From an uncultured Lachnospira sp. (lineage in GTDB: Bacteria > Bacillota > Clostridia > Lachnospirales > Lachnospiraceae), in assembly GCA_934358235.1 (NCBI GenBank), contig CAKRKK010000006.1:1-28460 (forward strand): DNA of 28,460 nucleotides. The letters are read 5' to 3'. Both the position numbers and the translations under genes were made by a program. Positions 1 through 6,314 of the stretch are shown here, piece by piece. Each line of letters starts with the position of its first letter. The first letter of the stretch is position 1. Below the pieces are notes generated by a model, which had not been told where the DNA came from, did not search any database, and was given only the letters and a program-made list of their open reading frames with translations.

Positions 1-1
1 G

Positions 2-874
2 CTCACAGACTTTAAGAGTCTTAAAGAGGCAGGAGCATATGTATTCACAGATGATGGAATACCACTTAAGGATGAGCTGTTAGTAAAGAAGGCTATGGAA
101 GAGGCGAAGAAGCTTGATATGCCACTCAGCTTTCATGAGGAGAATCCAGCATTTATAGAACAGCAGGGAATTAACAAGGGAGTGGTATCTGACAAGTTAG
201 GCTTAGGAGGTGCACCGGCACTTTCGGAGTATATTATGGTTGCCAGAGATTGCATGCTTGCACTTGAAACAGGCGCTACTATATGTATACAGCATATAAG
301 CTCTGAAGTATCGGTTGAACTTGTGCGTACAGCTAAGAGGTTAGGTGCAGATGTACATGCAGAGGCCACACCTCAGCATTTTTCATTAACAGAGGACATA
401 GTGCTTGAAAAGGGAACACTTGCAAGGGTGAATCCACCTATAAGGACAGAAAAGGACAGACAGGCTATAATAGCTGCGTTAGCCGATGGAACGATAGACA
501 TAATAGCAACAGACCATGCACCACACAGCCGTGAGGAAAAGGATAAGGAGTTTAAGGCAGCACCTAGTGGAATGACAGGTCTTGAAACATCCCTGGCACT
601 AGGTGTAACTAAGCTTGTAAAAACAGGAAGGCTCACGATGAAGGAGCTTCTTTCTAAAATGACAATCAACCCTGCAAAGCTCTATAAGATGGATAAAGGA
701 TATATCAAGGAAGGCACAGCAGCAGATATAGTTATCTATGCACCTGATGAAAAGTGGCTTGTAGGAGAAAGCTTTGCATCTAAAGCCTCCAATACACCTT
801 TTATAGGTCAGGAGCTTTATGGTAAAATAAAGTACACAATATGTAATGGAAATGTGGTATATTGCGATTGCTGA
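2..874 (+). CDS. pyrC: Dihydroorotase (5'-truncated)
   Basis: Cytosolic Zn enzyme that cyclises N-carbamoyl-aspartate to dihydroorotate, the third step of UMP synthesis. The frame is already open at the window start, so the N-terminus, with the HxH metal site and the carbamylated Lys, lies outside. Visible hallmarks are the AYVFTDDGIPL stretch, FHEEN, the metal histidine in IQHISS and the catalytic Asp in IATDHAPHSREEKD. These, with the C-terminal NPAKLY and GTAADIVIY segments, are typical of bacterial class I PyrC. About 290 residues are present; the full protein is probably near 430. It ends at TGA 872-874, 84 bases before pyrK, and is presumably co-transcribed with pyrK-pyrD. The internal ATG at 95 is not a real start because conserved sequence continues upstream of it. 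Confidence 0.95.
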   Translation, partial: LTDFKSLKEAGAYVFTDDGIPLKDELLVKKAMEEAKKLDMPLSFHEENPAFIEQQGINKGVVSDKLGLGGAPALSEYIMVARDCMLALETGATICIQHISSEVSVELVRTAKRLGADVHAEATPQHFSLTEDIVLEKGTLARVNPPIRTEKDRQAIIAALADGTIDIIATDHAPHSREEKDKEFKAAPSGMTGLETSLALGVTKLVKTGRLTMKELLSKMTINPAKLYKMDKGYIKEGTAADIVIYAPDEKWLVGESFASKASNTPFIGQELYGKIKYTICNGNVVYCDC

Positions 875-899
875 TAAAAGCATGGATATTGATAAGTGC

Positions 900-944
900 C
901 TGCGCGCACCCGGCACACAACCAATATACGAAAAGCGTGCGCAG
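900..944 (+). other. pyrC-pyrK intercistronic hairpin
   Basis: CTGCGCGC at 900-907 pairs with GTGCGCAG at 937-944: eight pairs, one of them G-U. The region is much more GC-rich than its surroundings and has no T-run, so it is more likely an mRNA stability or processing element than a terminator. It ends just before the pyrK ribosome binding site. Confidence 0.4.
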
Positions 945-958
945 AAATGAGGATTAAT

Positions 959-1798
959 ATGTCATACAGAGAAAATGCTGCCATAATCAGTACAGCCTGT
1001 CTCGCAGACGGTGTATATGAAATGTGGCTTAAAACAAAGAAAATAGCAAAGGAAGCAAGACCAGGACAGTTTATATCAGTATATTCAAACGATGGTTCAA
1101 GACTTCTGCCAAGACCAATAAGTATATGCAGAATAGATGATGATAAGCTAAGAATAGTATATCGTATAGCAGGAAAGGGAACAAAGGAGTTCTCACAGAT
1201 GAGTAAAGGCCAGACCCTTGATATTCAGGGACCACTTGGTAATGGATATGATATAAAAGCAATATTTGAAGAGGCAGAGAATGTCAGTGTACACGAATGT
1301 AAGGATGGAGTATGCACATTTAAGAAAGAATACAGACCAGTTAAGAAGGCAATTTTATTTGGTGGTGGAATAGGTATTCCACCAATGCTTGAGCTTGCAA
1401 AGCAGCTTGAATGTGATACAGAGGCTGTATTGGGTTACAGGGATGGACAGCTTTTCTTAAAGTCGGAGTTTGATGAATATTCACACGTAACAGTTGCAAC
1501 AGAGGATGGAAGTGTAGGAACTAAGGGTAATGTTCTTGATGCGGTAAGACAGAATAATATTACCGGAGATGTAATATTTGCATGTGGTCCAACACCTATG
1601 CTTCGTGCTATTAAAGAGTATGCTTTAAGCAATAACATCCCTTGCTATGTATCACTTGAAGAAAAGATGGCGTGTGGAATAGGTGCGTGCCTTGCGTGTG
1701 TATGCAAGTCAACAGAAAAGGATGAGCATTCACAGGTTAATAATAAGAGAGTATGTAAAGAAGGACCAGTATTTAATGTTAAGGAGGTAGAATTATAA
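959..1798 (+). CDS. pyrK: Dihydroorotate dehydrogenase B, electron-transfer subunit
   Basis: FAD/[2Fe-2S] subunit that passes electrons from PyrD to NAD+. The ATG at 959 is preferred because GAGGA sits 5-9 bases upstream and the product then starts MSYRENAAI; a GTG at 896 in the same frame lacks family sequence. The 279 residues show the FAD motif RPIS (52-55), the NAD-binding loop GGGIGIPP (135-142), and Fe-S cysteines at 239, 244, 247 and 266. Unusually, an extra segment at about 104-130 joins the flavin and NAD domains and carries a C-x4-C pair (C114, C119). The stop codon overlaps the pyrD start by one base, so the two subunits are translationally coupled. Confidence 0.95.
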   Translation: MSYRENAAIISTACLADGVYEMWLKTKKIAKEARPGQFISVYSNDGSRLLPRPISICRIDDDKLRIVYRIAGKGTKEFSQMSKGQTLDIQGPLGNGYDIKAIFEEAENVSVHECKDGVCTFKKEYRPVKKAILFGGGIGIPPMLELAKQLECDTEAVLGYRDGQLFLKSEFDEYSHVTVATEDGSVGTKGNVLDAVRQNNITGDVIFACGPTPMLRAIKEYALSNNIPCYVSLEEKMACGIGACLACVCKSTEKDEHSQVNNKRVCKEGPVFNVKEVEL

Positions 1799-2736
1799 TG
1801 GCGGCTAAAGTTAATCAGCTTAACCCTGCTGATGTTAATATGAAGGTGAATATTGCAGGCGTAGAATTCAACAATCCTGTAACAGTAGCCTCAGGAACAT
1901 TTGGCTCGGGTATGGAATATTGTGAATATGTGGATTTAAACAGGCTTGGAGCTGTTACAACCAAGGGCGTAGCCAATGTGCCATGGCCAGGTAATCCTAC
2001 ACCAAGAATTGCAGAAACATATGGCGGCATGATAAATGCTATCGGACTTCAGAATCCGGGGCTTGATACCTTTGTTAAAAGAGATATACCATTTCTTAAG
2101 CAGTATGATACACGTATAATTGTAAATGTTTGTGGAAAAACAGAAGAGGATTATGTCGATGCTGTTGAAAAGTTAGGTGAACAGCCGGTAGATATGTTAG
2201 AAATCAATATATCCTGCCCTAATGTAAAGGAGGGCGGTATAGCCTTTGGACAGGTTCCTGCTATGGCAGAGCGTATAACAAAGGCAGTAAAGAAGGTTGC
2301 AAAGCAGCCGGTTATTATGAAATTAAGTCCTAACGTTACAGACATTACAGAAATGGCAAAGGCAGTAGAAGCTGGTGGTGCTGATGCTGTGTCACTTATT
2401 AATACTATAACAGGCATGAAGATAGATATTAACAGAAGAACCTTTGCGGTAGCAAACAAGACAGGAGGACTTTCAGGTCCAGCTATCAAGCCGGTTGCAG
2501 TAAGAATGGTATATCAGACAGCTAATGCAGTAAAGCTTCCAATCATAGGTATGGGTGGAATCGCCAGCGCAGAGGATGCACTCGAATTCCTTATGGCTGG
2601 TGCAACTATGGTTTCAGTTGGTACAGCTAACTTTAATGATCCTATGACTACTATAAAGGTTGAAGAAGGAATAAGAGATTACTGTGCGCGTAATGGAATT
2701 GCCGATGTTAATGAGCTGATTGGCTGTGTCAGATAG
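1798..2736 (+). CDS. pyrD: Dihydroorotate dehydrogenase B, catalytic subunit
   Basis: FMN enzyme of the class 1B (NAD+-linked) type; it oxidises dihydroorotate to orotate as a PyrD2-PyrK2 complex. The 312 residues contain the N-terminal NNPVTVASGTFG, the TTKGV segment, NAIGLQNPG, the SCPN motif with the expected catalytic base C140, and the FMN phosphate region GMGGIASAEDALEFLMAGA. AAGGAGG at 1781-1787 gives good spacing to ATG 1798. The adjacent pyrK confirms the 1B assignment. The first 14 residues or so are a short extension before the usual beginning at MKVNIAG. No pyrE follows, and there is no clear terminator, only an 8-bp AT hairpin at 2739-2757. Confidence 0.96.
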   Translation: MAAKVNQLNPADVNMKVNIAGVEFNNPVTVASGTFGSGMEYCEYVDLNRLGAVTTKGVANVPWPGNPTPRIAETYGGMINAIGLQNPGLDTFVKRDIPFLKQYDTRIIVNVCGKTEEDYVDAVEKLGEQPVDMLEINISCPNVKEGGIAFGQVPAMAERITKAVKKVAKQPVIMKLSPNVTDITEMAKAVEAGGADAVSLINTITGMKIDINRRTFAVANKTGGLSGPAIKPVAVRMVYQTANAVKLPIIGMGGIASAEDALEFLMAGATMVSVGTANFNDPMTTIKVEEGIRDYCARNGIADVNELIGCVR

Positions 2737-2789
2737 TATTATAGTTAAAAACTATAACGTATAATAAATATTAGGAATAATATTTACTA

Positions 2790-2821
2790 TTGACCTACTA
2801 GGTTAAAGTGTGTATTATAAT
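2790..2821 (+). promoter_or_regulatory. metY promoter with embedded palindrome
   Basis: TTGACC (2790-2795), a 17-bp spacer and TATTAT (2813-2818; TATAAT at 2816-2821 overlaps) form a sigma-A type promoter about 80 bases before metY. A perfect odd palindrome ACCTA-C-TAGGT (2793-2803) overlaps the -35, which suits a repressor site. A second hairpin-like palindrome, AAATATTA-ggaa-TAATATTT, lies just upstream at 2766-2785. Control by an Rrf2-type (CymR-like) sulfur regulator is a guess from the target gene. I saw no S-box or T-box in the leader. Confidence 0.55.
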
Positions 2822-2900
2822 GTCAACGACGAAATAACATATCACAATGGTATGTAAATAATAACTGACAACTAATATTTATTATATGGAGGATATTACT

Positions 2901-4214
2901 ATGGCAAAGAAACATTACGAAGACAGAAAGCTTAAGTTTGAAACATTACAGTTACACGTAGGACAGGAACAGCCTGATCCAGTTACAGATGCAAGAGCAG
3001 TTCCAATCTACCTTACATCATCATATGTATTCCATAACAGCCAGCATGCAGCAGATAGATTCGGCCTTAAGGATGCAGGTAACATCTATGGACGTCTTAC
3101 TAATCCGACAGAGGACGTATTTGAAAAGAGAATCGCAGCACTTGAGGGTGGTGTGGCAGCACTTGCAGTTGGTTCAGGAGCAGCAGCACTTGCATATGCT
3201 TTCCAGGCACTTGCACACGCAGGTGATCACATTGTAGCAGCTAAGAATATTTATGGTGGAACATACAATCTTTTGGCACATACACTTCCAGATTATGGAA
3301 TTGAAGCTACATTCGTAGATCCATTTGATTATGATGCTATTGAAGCAGCAATCAGACCTAATACAAAGGCAGTACAGATTGAAACACTTGGTAATCCTAA
3401 CTCAGAGGTAGTTGATATCGAAAGAATAGCCAAGATTGCGCATGCACACAATATTCCACTTGTTGTTGATAATACATTTGCAACACCTTATCTTGTAAGA
3501 CCTATCGAATATGGTGCTGATATAGTAGTTCATTCAGCAACTAAGTTCATAGGCGGACATGGTACAACACTTGGTGGTGTAATCGTGGATAGTGGTAAGT
3601 TTGACTGGGTTGCAGCAGCGGATAAGTTCCCATGGTTAGTAGAGCCAAATGTATCATATCATGGTGTCAGCTTTGCTAAGGATACAGCTCCAGCAGCATT
3701 TGTTACATATATCAGAGCAATCCTGCTTCGTGATACAGGTGCAACTATTTCACCTGTACATTCTTTCATCTTCCTTCAGGGACTTGAAACATTATCACTT
3801 CGTGTAGAAAGACACGTTGAGAATGCATTGAAAGTAGTTCAGTACTTAAAAGACCAGCCATTAGTAGAAAAGGTTAACCATCCATCTATCTCAACTAATG
3901 CTGAGCAGCAGGAGCTTTACAAGAAGTACTTCCCTAATGGTGGTGGTTCTATCTTCACATTTGAAATCAAGGGCGGAGCAGCAGAAGCACAGAAGTTCAT
4001 TGATAATCTTGAATTATTCTCACTTCTTGCCAATGTAGCTGATGTTAAGTCACTTGCTATACATCCAGCAAGCACAACACATTCAGAGTGCAACGAAGCA
4101 GAGCTTCTTGACCAGGGAATCAAGCCTAATACAATCAGACTCTCAATCGGTACAGAGAATATTGACGATATCATTGAGGATCTTGATGAAGCATTTAAGG
4201 CTATTCAGGAATAA
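2901..4214 (+). CDS. metY: O-acetylhomoserine sulfhydrylase (aminocarboxypropyltransferase)
   Basis: PLP enzyme of the Cys/Met metabolism family. It makes homocysteine from O-acetylhomoserine and sulfide, or methionine directly from methanethiol, in the cytosol. The start is ATG 2901 because GGAGG at 2888-2892 is 8 bases upstream; the in-frame ATG at 2886 would overlap that site. The 437 residues match MetY length, longer than MetB/MetC at about 380. Visible are the N-terminal FETLQLHVGQEQPDP, YGRLTNPT, the PLP-binding GSGAAA, and the Schiff-base lysine K215 in HSATKFIGGHG. It is a single-gene transcription unit between its own promoter and a strong terminator. Other members of this fold (gamma-synthase or lyase) are less likely given the length and motifs. 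Confidence 0.94.
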   Translation: MAKKHYEDRKLKFETLQLHVGQEQPDPVTDARAVPIYLTSSYVFHNSQHAADRFGLKDAGNIYGRLTNPTEDVFEKRIAALEGGVAALAVGSGAAALAYAFQALAHAGDHIVAAKNIYGGTYNLLAHTLPDYGIEATFVDPFDYDAIEAAIRPNTKAVQIETLGNPNSEVVDIERIAKIAHAHNIPLVVDNTFATPYLVRPIEYGADIVVHSATKFIGGHGTTLGGVIVDSGKFDWVAAADKFPWLVEPNVSYHGVSFAKDTAPAAFVTYIRAILLRDTGATISPVHSFIFLQGLETLSLRVERHVENALKVVQYLKDQPLVEKVNHPSISTNAEQQELYKKYFPNGGGSIFTFEIKGGAAEAQKFIDNLELFSLLANVADVKSLAIHPASTTHSECNEAELLDQGIKPNTIRLSIGTENIDDIIEDLDEAFKAIQE

Positions 4215-4303
4215 TTATAAGCATTGCCATTAATAGTCCATCCTGATGAATGAAATAATATTTTAAGCTTTAATTTAAAAGTCTATATTAATGAGTTATT
4301 TTA

Positions 4304-4343
4304 AGGAGTTAATGTATAAAATTCATACATTAACTCCTTTTTT
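4304..4343 (+). terminator. Rho-independent terminator after metY
   Basis: AGGAGTTAATGTAT (4304-4317) and ATACATTAACTCCT (4325-4338) form a perfect 14-bp stem with a 7-base loop, followed by a T-run to 4343. Confidence 0.92.
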
Positions 4344-4344
4344 G

Positions 4345-4353
4345 TGCTATAAT
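4345..4353 (+). promoter_or_regulatory. Extended -10 promoter for the YhcH-family gene
   Basis: TGC-TATAAT is an extended -10 element placed directly after the metY terminator T-run. No good -35 can be placed because the terminator stem occupies that position; the TGn motif would compensate. The start point would be about 35 bases before the gene. Confidence 0.5.
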
Positions 4354-4395
4354 GTAGAAAATATTATTAAATCCAATATGAAGGGAGATTTTACA

Positions 4396-4860
4396 ATGAT
4401 TTACGCATCACTTAATGCCAAAGAAGGAAATTATCAGTATCCAGCAGCAATAAAGACAGCACTTGACTTTCTTGCTAAGCCAGAAACAGCAGAGCTTCCA
4501 GTAGGAAGATACGAGCTTGATGGAGATAACATCTTTGTACTTATCCAGGATCAGACAACAGCTCCAGTAGAGAATAAGAGAGCGGAGAGCCATAGGAATT
4601 ATATTGATATCCAGTATCTTTTCACAGGAAAGGAAGTACAGGGCTATGCACCACTTCTTCCAGGCGTAACAGGTGAAGAACCAGCAGGTAAGGATAATAT
4701 ATTCTATGCAGATGTAGAGAATGAGCAGTTCATAACATTACATCCAGGTGAATTCACAGTATACTTTACTAATGATATTCATCGTCCTAACTGCACAATG
4801 GATGAACCAGTTAACATTCATAAGGCAGTTGTTAAGATTAAGGAAAGCCTTATAAAGTAA
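4396..4860 (+). CDS. YhcH/YjgK/YiaL family protein (DUF386)
   Basis: Small cupin-like protein of 154 residues. The family is linked in other bacteria to sialic acid and other sugar catabolism (YhcH, YiaL, a beta-galactosidase beta subunit), but the exact reaction is not established. Family features visible include the RYELDGDNIFV segment, ESHRNYIDIQYLFTGKE with conserved His and Asp, and the C-terminal HRPNC and VNIHKAVVKIK segments. The start at 4396 is set by AAGGGAG at 4381-4387; a longer in-frame start at 4291 would run through the metY terminator and the promoter. It is monocistronic, flanked by terminators, and no sugar genes adjoin it, so the substrate cannot be inferred from context. 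Confidence 0.88.
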   Translation: MIYASLNAKEGNYQYPAAIKTALDFLAKPETAELPVGRYELDGDNIFVLIQDQTTAPVENKRAESHRNYIDIQYLFTGKEVQGYAPLLPGVTGEEPAGKDNIFYADVENEQFITLHPGEFTVYFTNDIHRPNCTMDEPVNIHKAVVKIKESLIK

Positions 4861-4891
4861 TTAACGGAATTTAAGAATAAGATAAATCAAG

Positions 4892-4930
4892 AGAAGTGGG
4901 TAGTATTTTAATACCTGCTTCTTTTGTTTT
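4892..4930 (+). terminator. Terminator after the YhcH-family gene
   Basis: AGAAGTGGGTA (4892-4902) pairs with TACCTGCTTCT (4912-4922): eleven pairs, two of them G-U, with a 9-base loop, followed by TTTTGTTTT. Confidence 0.82.
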
Positions 4931-4975
4931 ATTATTATCATAATAATAGATTGAAATATAGAATTATTTTATATA

Positions 4976-5003
4976 TTGTATATTTTATTAAATATGATAT
5001 AAT
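4976..5003 (+). promoter_or_regulatory. Toxin-antitoxin promoter
   Basis: TTGTAT (4976-4981), a 16-bp spacer and TATAAT (4998-5003) with an extended TGa. The palindrome ATTATATAAT at 5015-5024 lies near the expected start point and could be the autoregulatory operator, though the whole region is so AT-rich that chance palindromes are easy. Confidence 0.45.
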
Positions 5004-5050
5004 AATTAATATAAATTATATAATAACTAACATATAGTAAGGAGGATAAT

Positions 5051-5341
5051 ATGGCACAGGCTACTTTTAGTATTAGAATGGATGAAAAGTTAAAAAAGCA
5101 ATTTGATAATTTATGTTCAGAGTTCGGAATGAATGCAACAACAGCATTTAATGTTTTTGCTAAAGCCGTAGTTCGTGAAAGAAAAATACCATTTGAAATA
5201 TCTGCACCTGTTGATAATACAAGAGCAGAGGCAAAAGCAGCTTTCTATGAAATGCGTAAAATTGCGGATGCGAATGGTATTTCTGATATGACACTTGAAG
5301 ATATTAATGCAGAAATTGCATTATCACGTTCTGGAAAGTAG
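5051..5341 (+). CDS. RelB/DinJ-family antitoxin
   Basis: 96-residue antitoxin. The N-terminal 50 residues (MAQATFSIRMDEKLKKQFD, then FGMNATTAFNVFAKAVVRE) match the RelB/DinJ ribbon-helix-helix DNA-binding domain, including the basic beta strand and the helix-turn-helix with its T-A-F-N-V-F pattern. The C-terminal part, rich in acidic and small residues, would wrap the toxin. It should neutralise the PIN protein encoded 8 bases downstream and repress its own promoter. TAAGGAGG at 5039-5046 sets the start. Use of AAA for Lys is higher than in neighbouring genes, which almost always use AAG, suggesting later acquisition. The partner is a PIN nuclease, not the RelE/YafQ fold usual for DinJ. Confidence 0.9.
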   Translation: MAQATFSIRMDEKLKKQFDNLCSEFGMNATTAFNVFAKAVVRERKIPFEISAPVDNTRAEAKAAFYEMRKIADANGISDMTLEDINAEIALSRSGK

Positions 5342-5349
5342 GTGCTTTA

Positions 5350-5763
5350 ATGCAATATTTTGTTGTAGTTGATACCAATATTATTGTATCAGCATTATTA
5401 TCAAGGTATGAAAATGCATCAACAGTTCAACTAATTAAAGCTTTGTATGATGATAAGTTTACACCTATATTTAATGACGAAATTCTTGCAGAATATGAAG
5501 ATGTTCTTCATAGAAAAAAGTTTCATTTTCCAGAGTTTGCGATACAGGCAACCATGAATTACTTTAAAAAATATGGGGTATATGTTGATAGAATAGATAC
5601 AAATGAAAATTTGCCTGATCCCAAGGATTTAGTATTCTATGAAGTATGTATGGCAAAAAGAGAGGAAGACTCTATGTTGGTTACTGGAAACATGAAACAT
5701 TTTCCGCAAAAACCTTTTATTGTTACTCCAAATGAATTACTTGAAATTATAAATCAAAACTAA
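5350..5763 (+). CDS. PIN-domain toxin (COG1569-type ribonuclease)
   Basis: 137-residue PIN-domain protein, predicted to be a Mg-dependent RNase toxin. Acidic residues in the usual order are D8 in VVVDTNIIVSALLS, E44 in FNDEILAEYEDVL, D93 in LPDPKD and D107 in EEDSMLVTGN, followed by the KHFP tail typical of the COG1569 branch. The RNA target cannot be read from sequence. It starts 8 bases after the antitoxin stop with only a weak GGTG upstream, so translation is probably coupled to the antitoxin. Glutamine codons are mainly CAA (4 CAA to 1 CAG) and lysines mainly AAA, unlike the CAG/AAG bias around it, consistent with horizontal transfer. No terminator with a T-run follows directly. Confidence 0.88.
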   Translation: MQYFVVVDTNIIVSALLSRYENASTVQLIKALYDDKFTPIFNDEILAEYEDVLHRKKFHFPEFAIQATMNYFKKYGVYVDRIDTNENLPDPKDLVFYEVCMAKREEDSMLVTGNMKHFPQKPFIVTPNELLEIINQN

Positions 5764-5795
5764 TACAACTATAAAAAAATACTATGTACAATTAC

Positions 5796-5870
5796 CGGCA
5801 AAATATCTCAACTTTTCATGTCATGAATATGCGGGATATTTTGCCGATAAGAATTATAATTGCCGGTTAA
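5796..5870 (+). repeat. Inverted-repeat element with two competing right arms
   Basis: CGGCAAAATATC (5796-5807) is perfectly complementary to GATATTTTGCCG (5835-5846). The nested palindrome TTCATG-t-CATGAA lies between them (5815-5827). A third arm, TTGCCGGTTAA (5860-5870), can pair with the left arm's outer part (5792-5801, with one extra base) instead. No T-run follows, so this is not a standard terminator. It could be a small non-autonomous mobile element or an RNA structure ending the toxin transcript. Confidence 0.6.
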
Positions 5871-5897
5871 TTAATATTTTATTCAAGTGAAGTTTGT

Positions 5898-5928
5898 TGA
5901 TAAATAGATTGATAAATGGGTGATAAAT
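5898..5928 (+). repeat. Three TGATAAAT direct repeats
   Basis: TGATAAAT occurs at 5898-5905, 5910-5917 and 5921-5928, with 12- and 11-base spacing, about one helical turn each, and 42 bases upstream of the -35 of the riboswitch transcript. The phasing suggests protein binding, but no regulator is known. Confidence 0.4.
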
Positions 5929-5969
5929 GTAATCAAACAAATGTTAGATTACAATAAATAATGTTATAC

Positions 5970-5999
5970 TTGACAAACAATATATACGCGTGATATACA
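5970..5999 (+). promoter_or_regulatory. Promoter of the riboswitch-cation efflux transcript
   Basis: TTGACA (5970-5975) matches the consensus exactly. An 18-bp spacer follows, then TATACA (5994-5999) with an upstream TGa. Transcription would start near 6006, giving a leader of about 310 bases. Confidence 0.75.
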
Positions 6000-6030
6000 A
6001 TAATAAACTCTTTGCACTGCATATAAATCT

Positions 6031-6180
6031 ACAGTACAAACTGAGCAGACCGGGATTATCGTATATAACGATTATTAATGAAGCTTATTATATAATCCTG
6101 GAGTCGGGTCACACGCGTGACAGTGGAATCTTTTCTATCCACGGGACAGTAGTTGCTAATACTGATTCGTGGGTGTTTTT
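6031..6180 (+). promoter_or_regulatory. NiCo (czcD) riboswitch
   Basis: The conserved segments of this class appear in order: ACTGAGCAG (6040-6048), CGGG (6105-6108) and GGGACAGT (6143-6150). Around them fold P2 CCGGGATTAT/ATAATCCTGG (6050-6059 with 6092-6101), P3 GTCAC/GTGAC (6108-6112 with 6117-6121) and P4 GTGGA/TCCAC (6124-6128 with 6138-6142), closed by a short P1 (around 6037-6042 with 6148-6155). This four-way junction is the metal-sensing aptamer found before czcD-like exporters in Clostridia. The gene downstream is a cation efflux protein, as expected. Ligand binding should free the gene from the overlapping terminator, making an ON switch for Ni2+/Co2+, or possibly Fe2+ as later work on the class proposed. 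Confidence 0.88.
6137..6180 (+). terminator. Riboswitch expression-platform terminator
   Basis: ATCCACG (6137-6143) pairs with CGTGGGT (6168-6174), and CAGT (6147-6150) with ACTG (6161-6164), followed by TTTTT at 6176-6180. The left arm uses the aptamer's conserved GGGACAGT, so aptamer and terminator are mutually exclusive. Confidence 0.8.
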
Positions 6181-6267
6181 ATATCTTTATTATTATATGC
6201 ATTTCGCATACAACTCCCACATATCTTAGTGTTACAGGGTTACATACATAGATATATACAGCATATA

Positions 6268-6306
6268 TGCGCAGAAGACATGCGCAGAAGGCACGCGTAG
6301 AAATGG
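6268..6306 (+). repeat. Three 13-bp tandem units before the cation efflux start
   Basis: TGCGCAGAAGACA (6268-6280) and TGCGCAGAAGGCA (6281-6293) differ at one base. A degenerate third unit, 6294-6306, runs into the ribosome binding site. The GCGCAGAA core also precedes pyrK and the gene at 11681. Confidence 0.6.
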
Positions 6307-6314
6307 AGATTATT

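Noticed and set aside
2822..2900. SAM or T-box riboswitch before metY
   Set aside because: The leader is only about 75 bases, with no long helices, no specifier loop and no S-box conserved segments.
4291..4395. N-terminal extension of the YhcH-family protein
   Set aside because: The segment contains the metY terminator stem and the extended -10; ATG 4396 has its own ribosome site.
5990..6229. 79-codon plus-strand frame
   Set aside because: It coincides with the riboswitch aptamer and its terminator; the RNA structure explains the sequence and there is no ribosome site.
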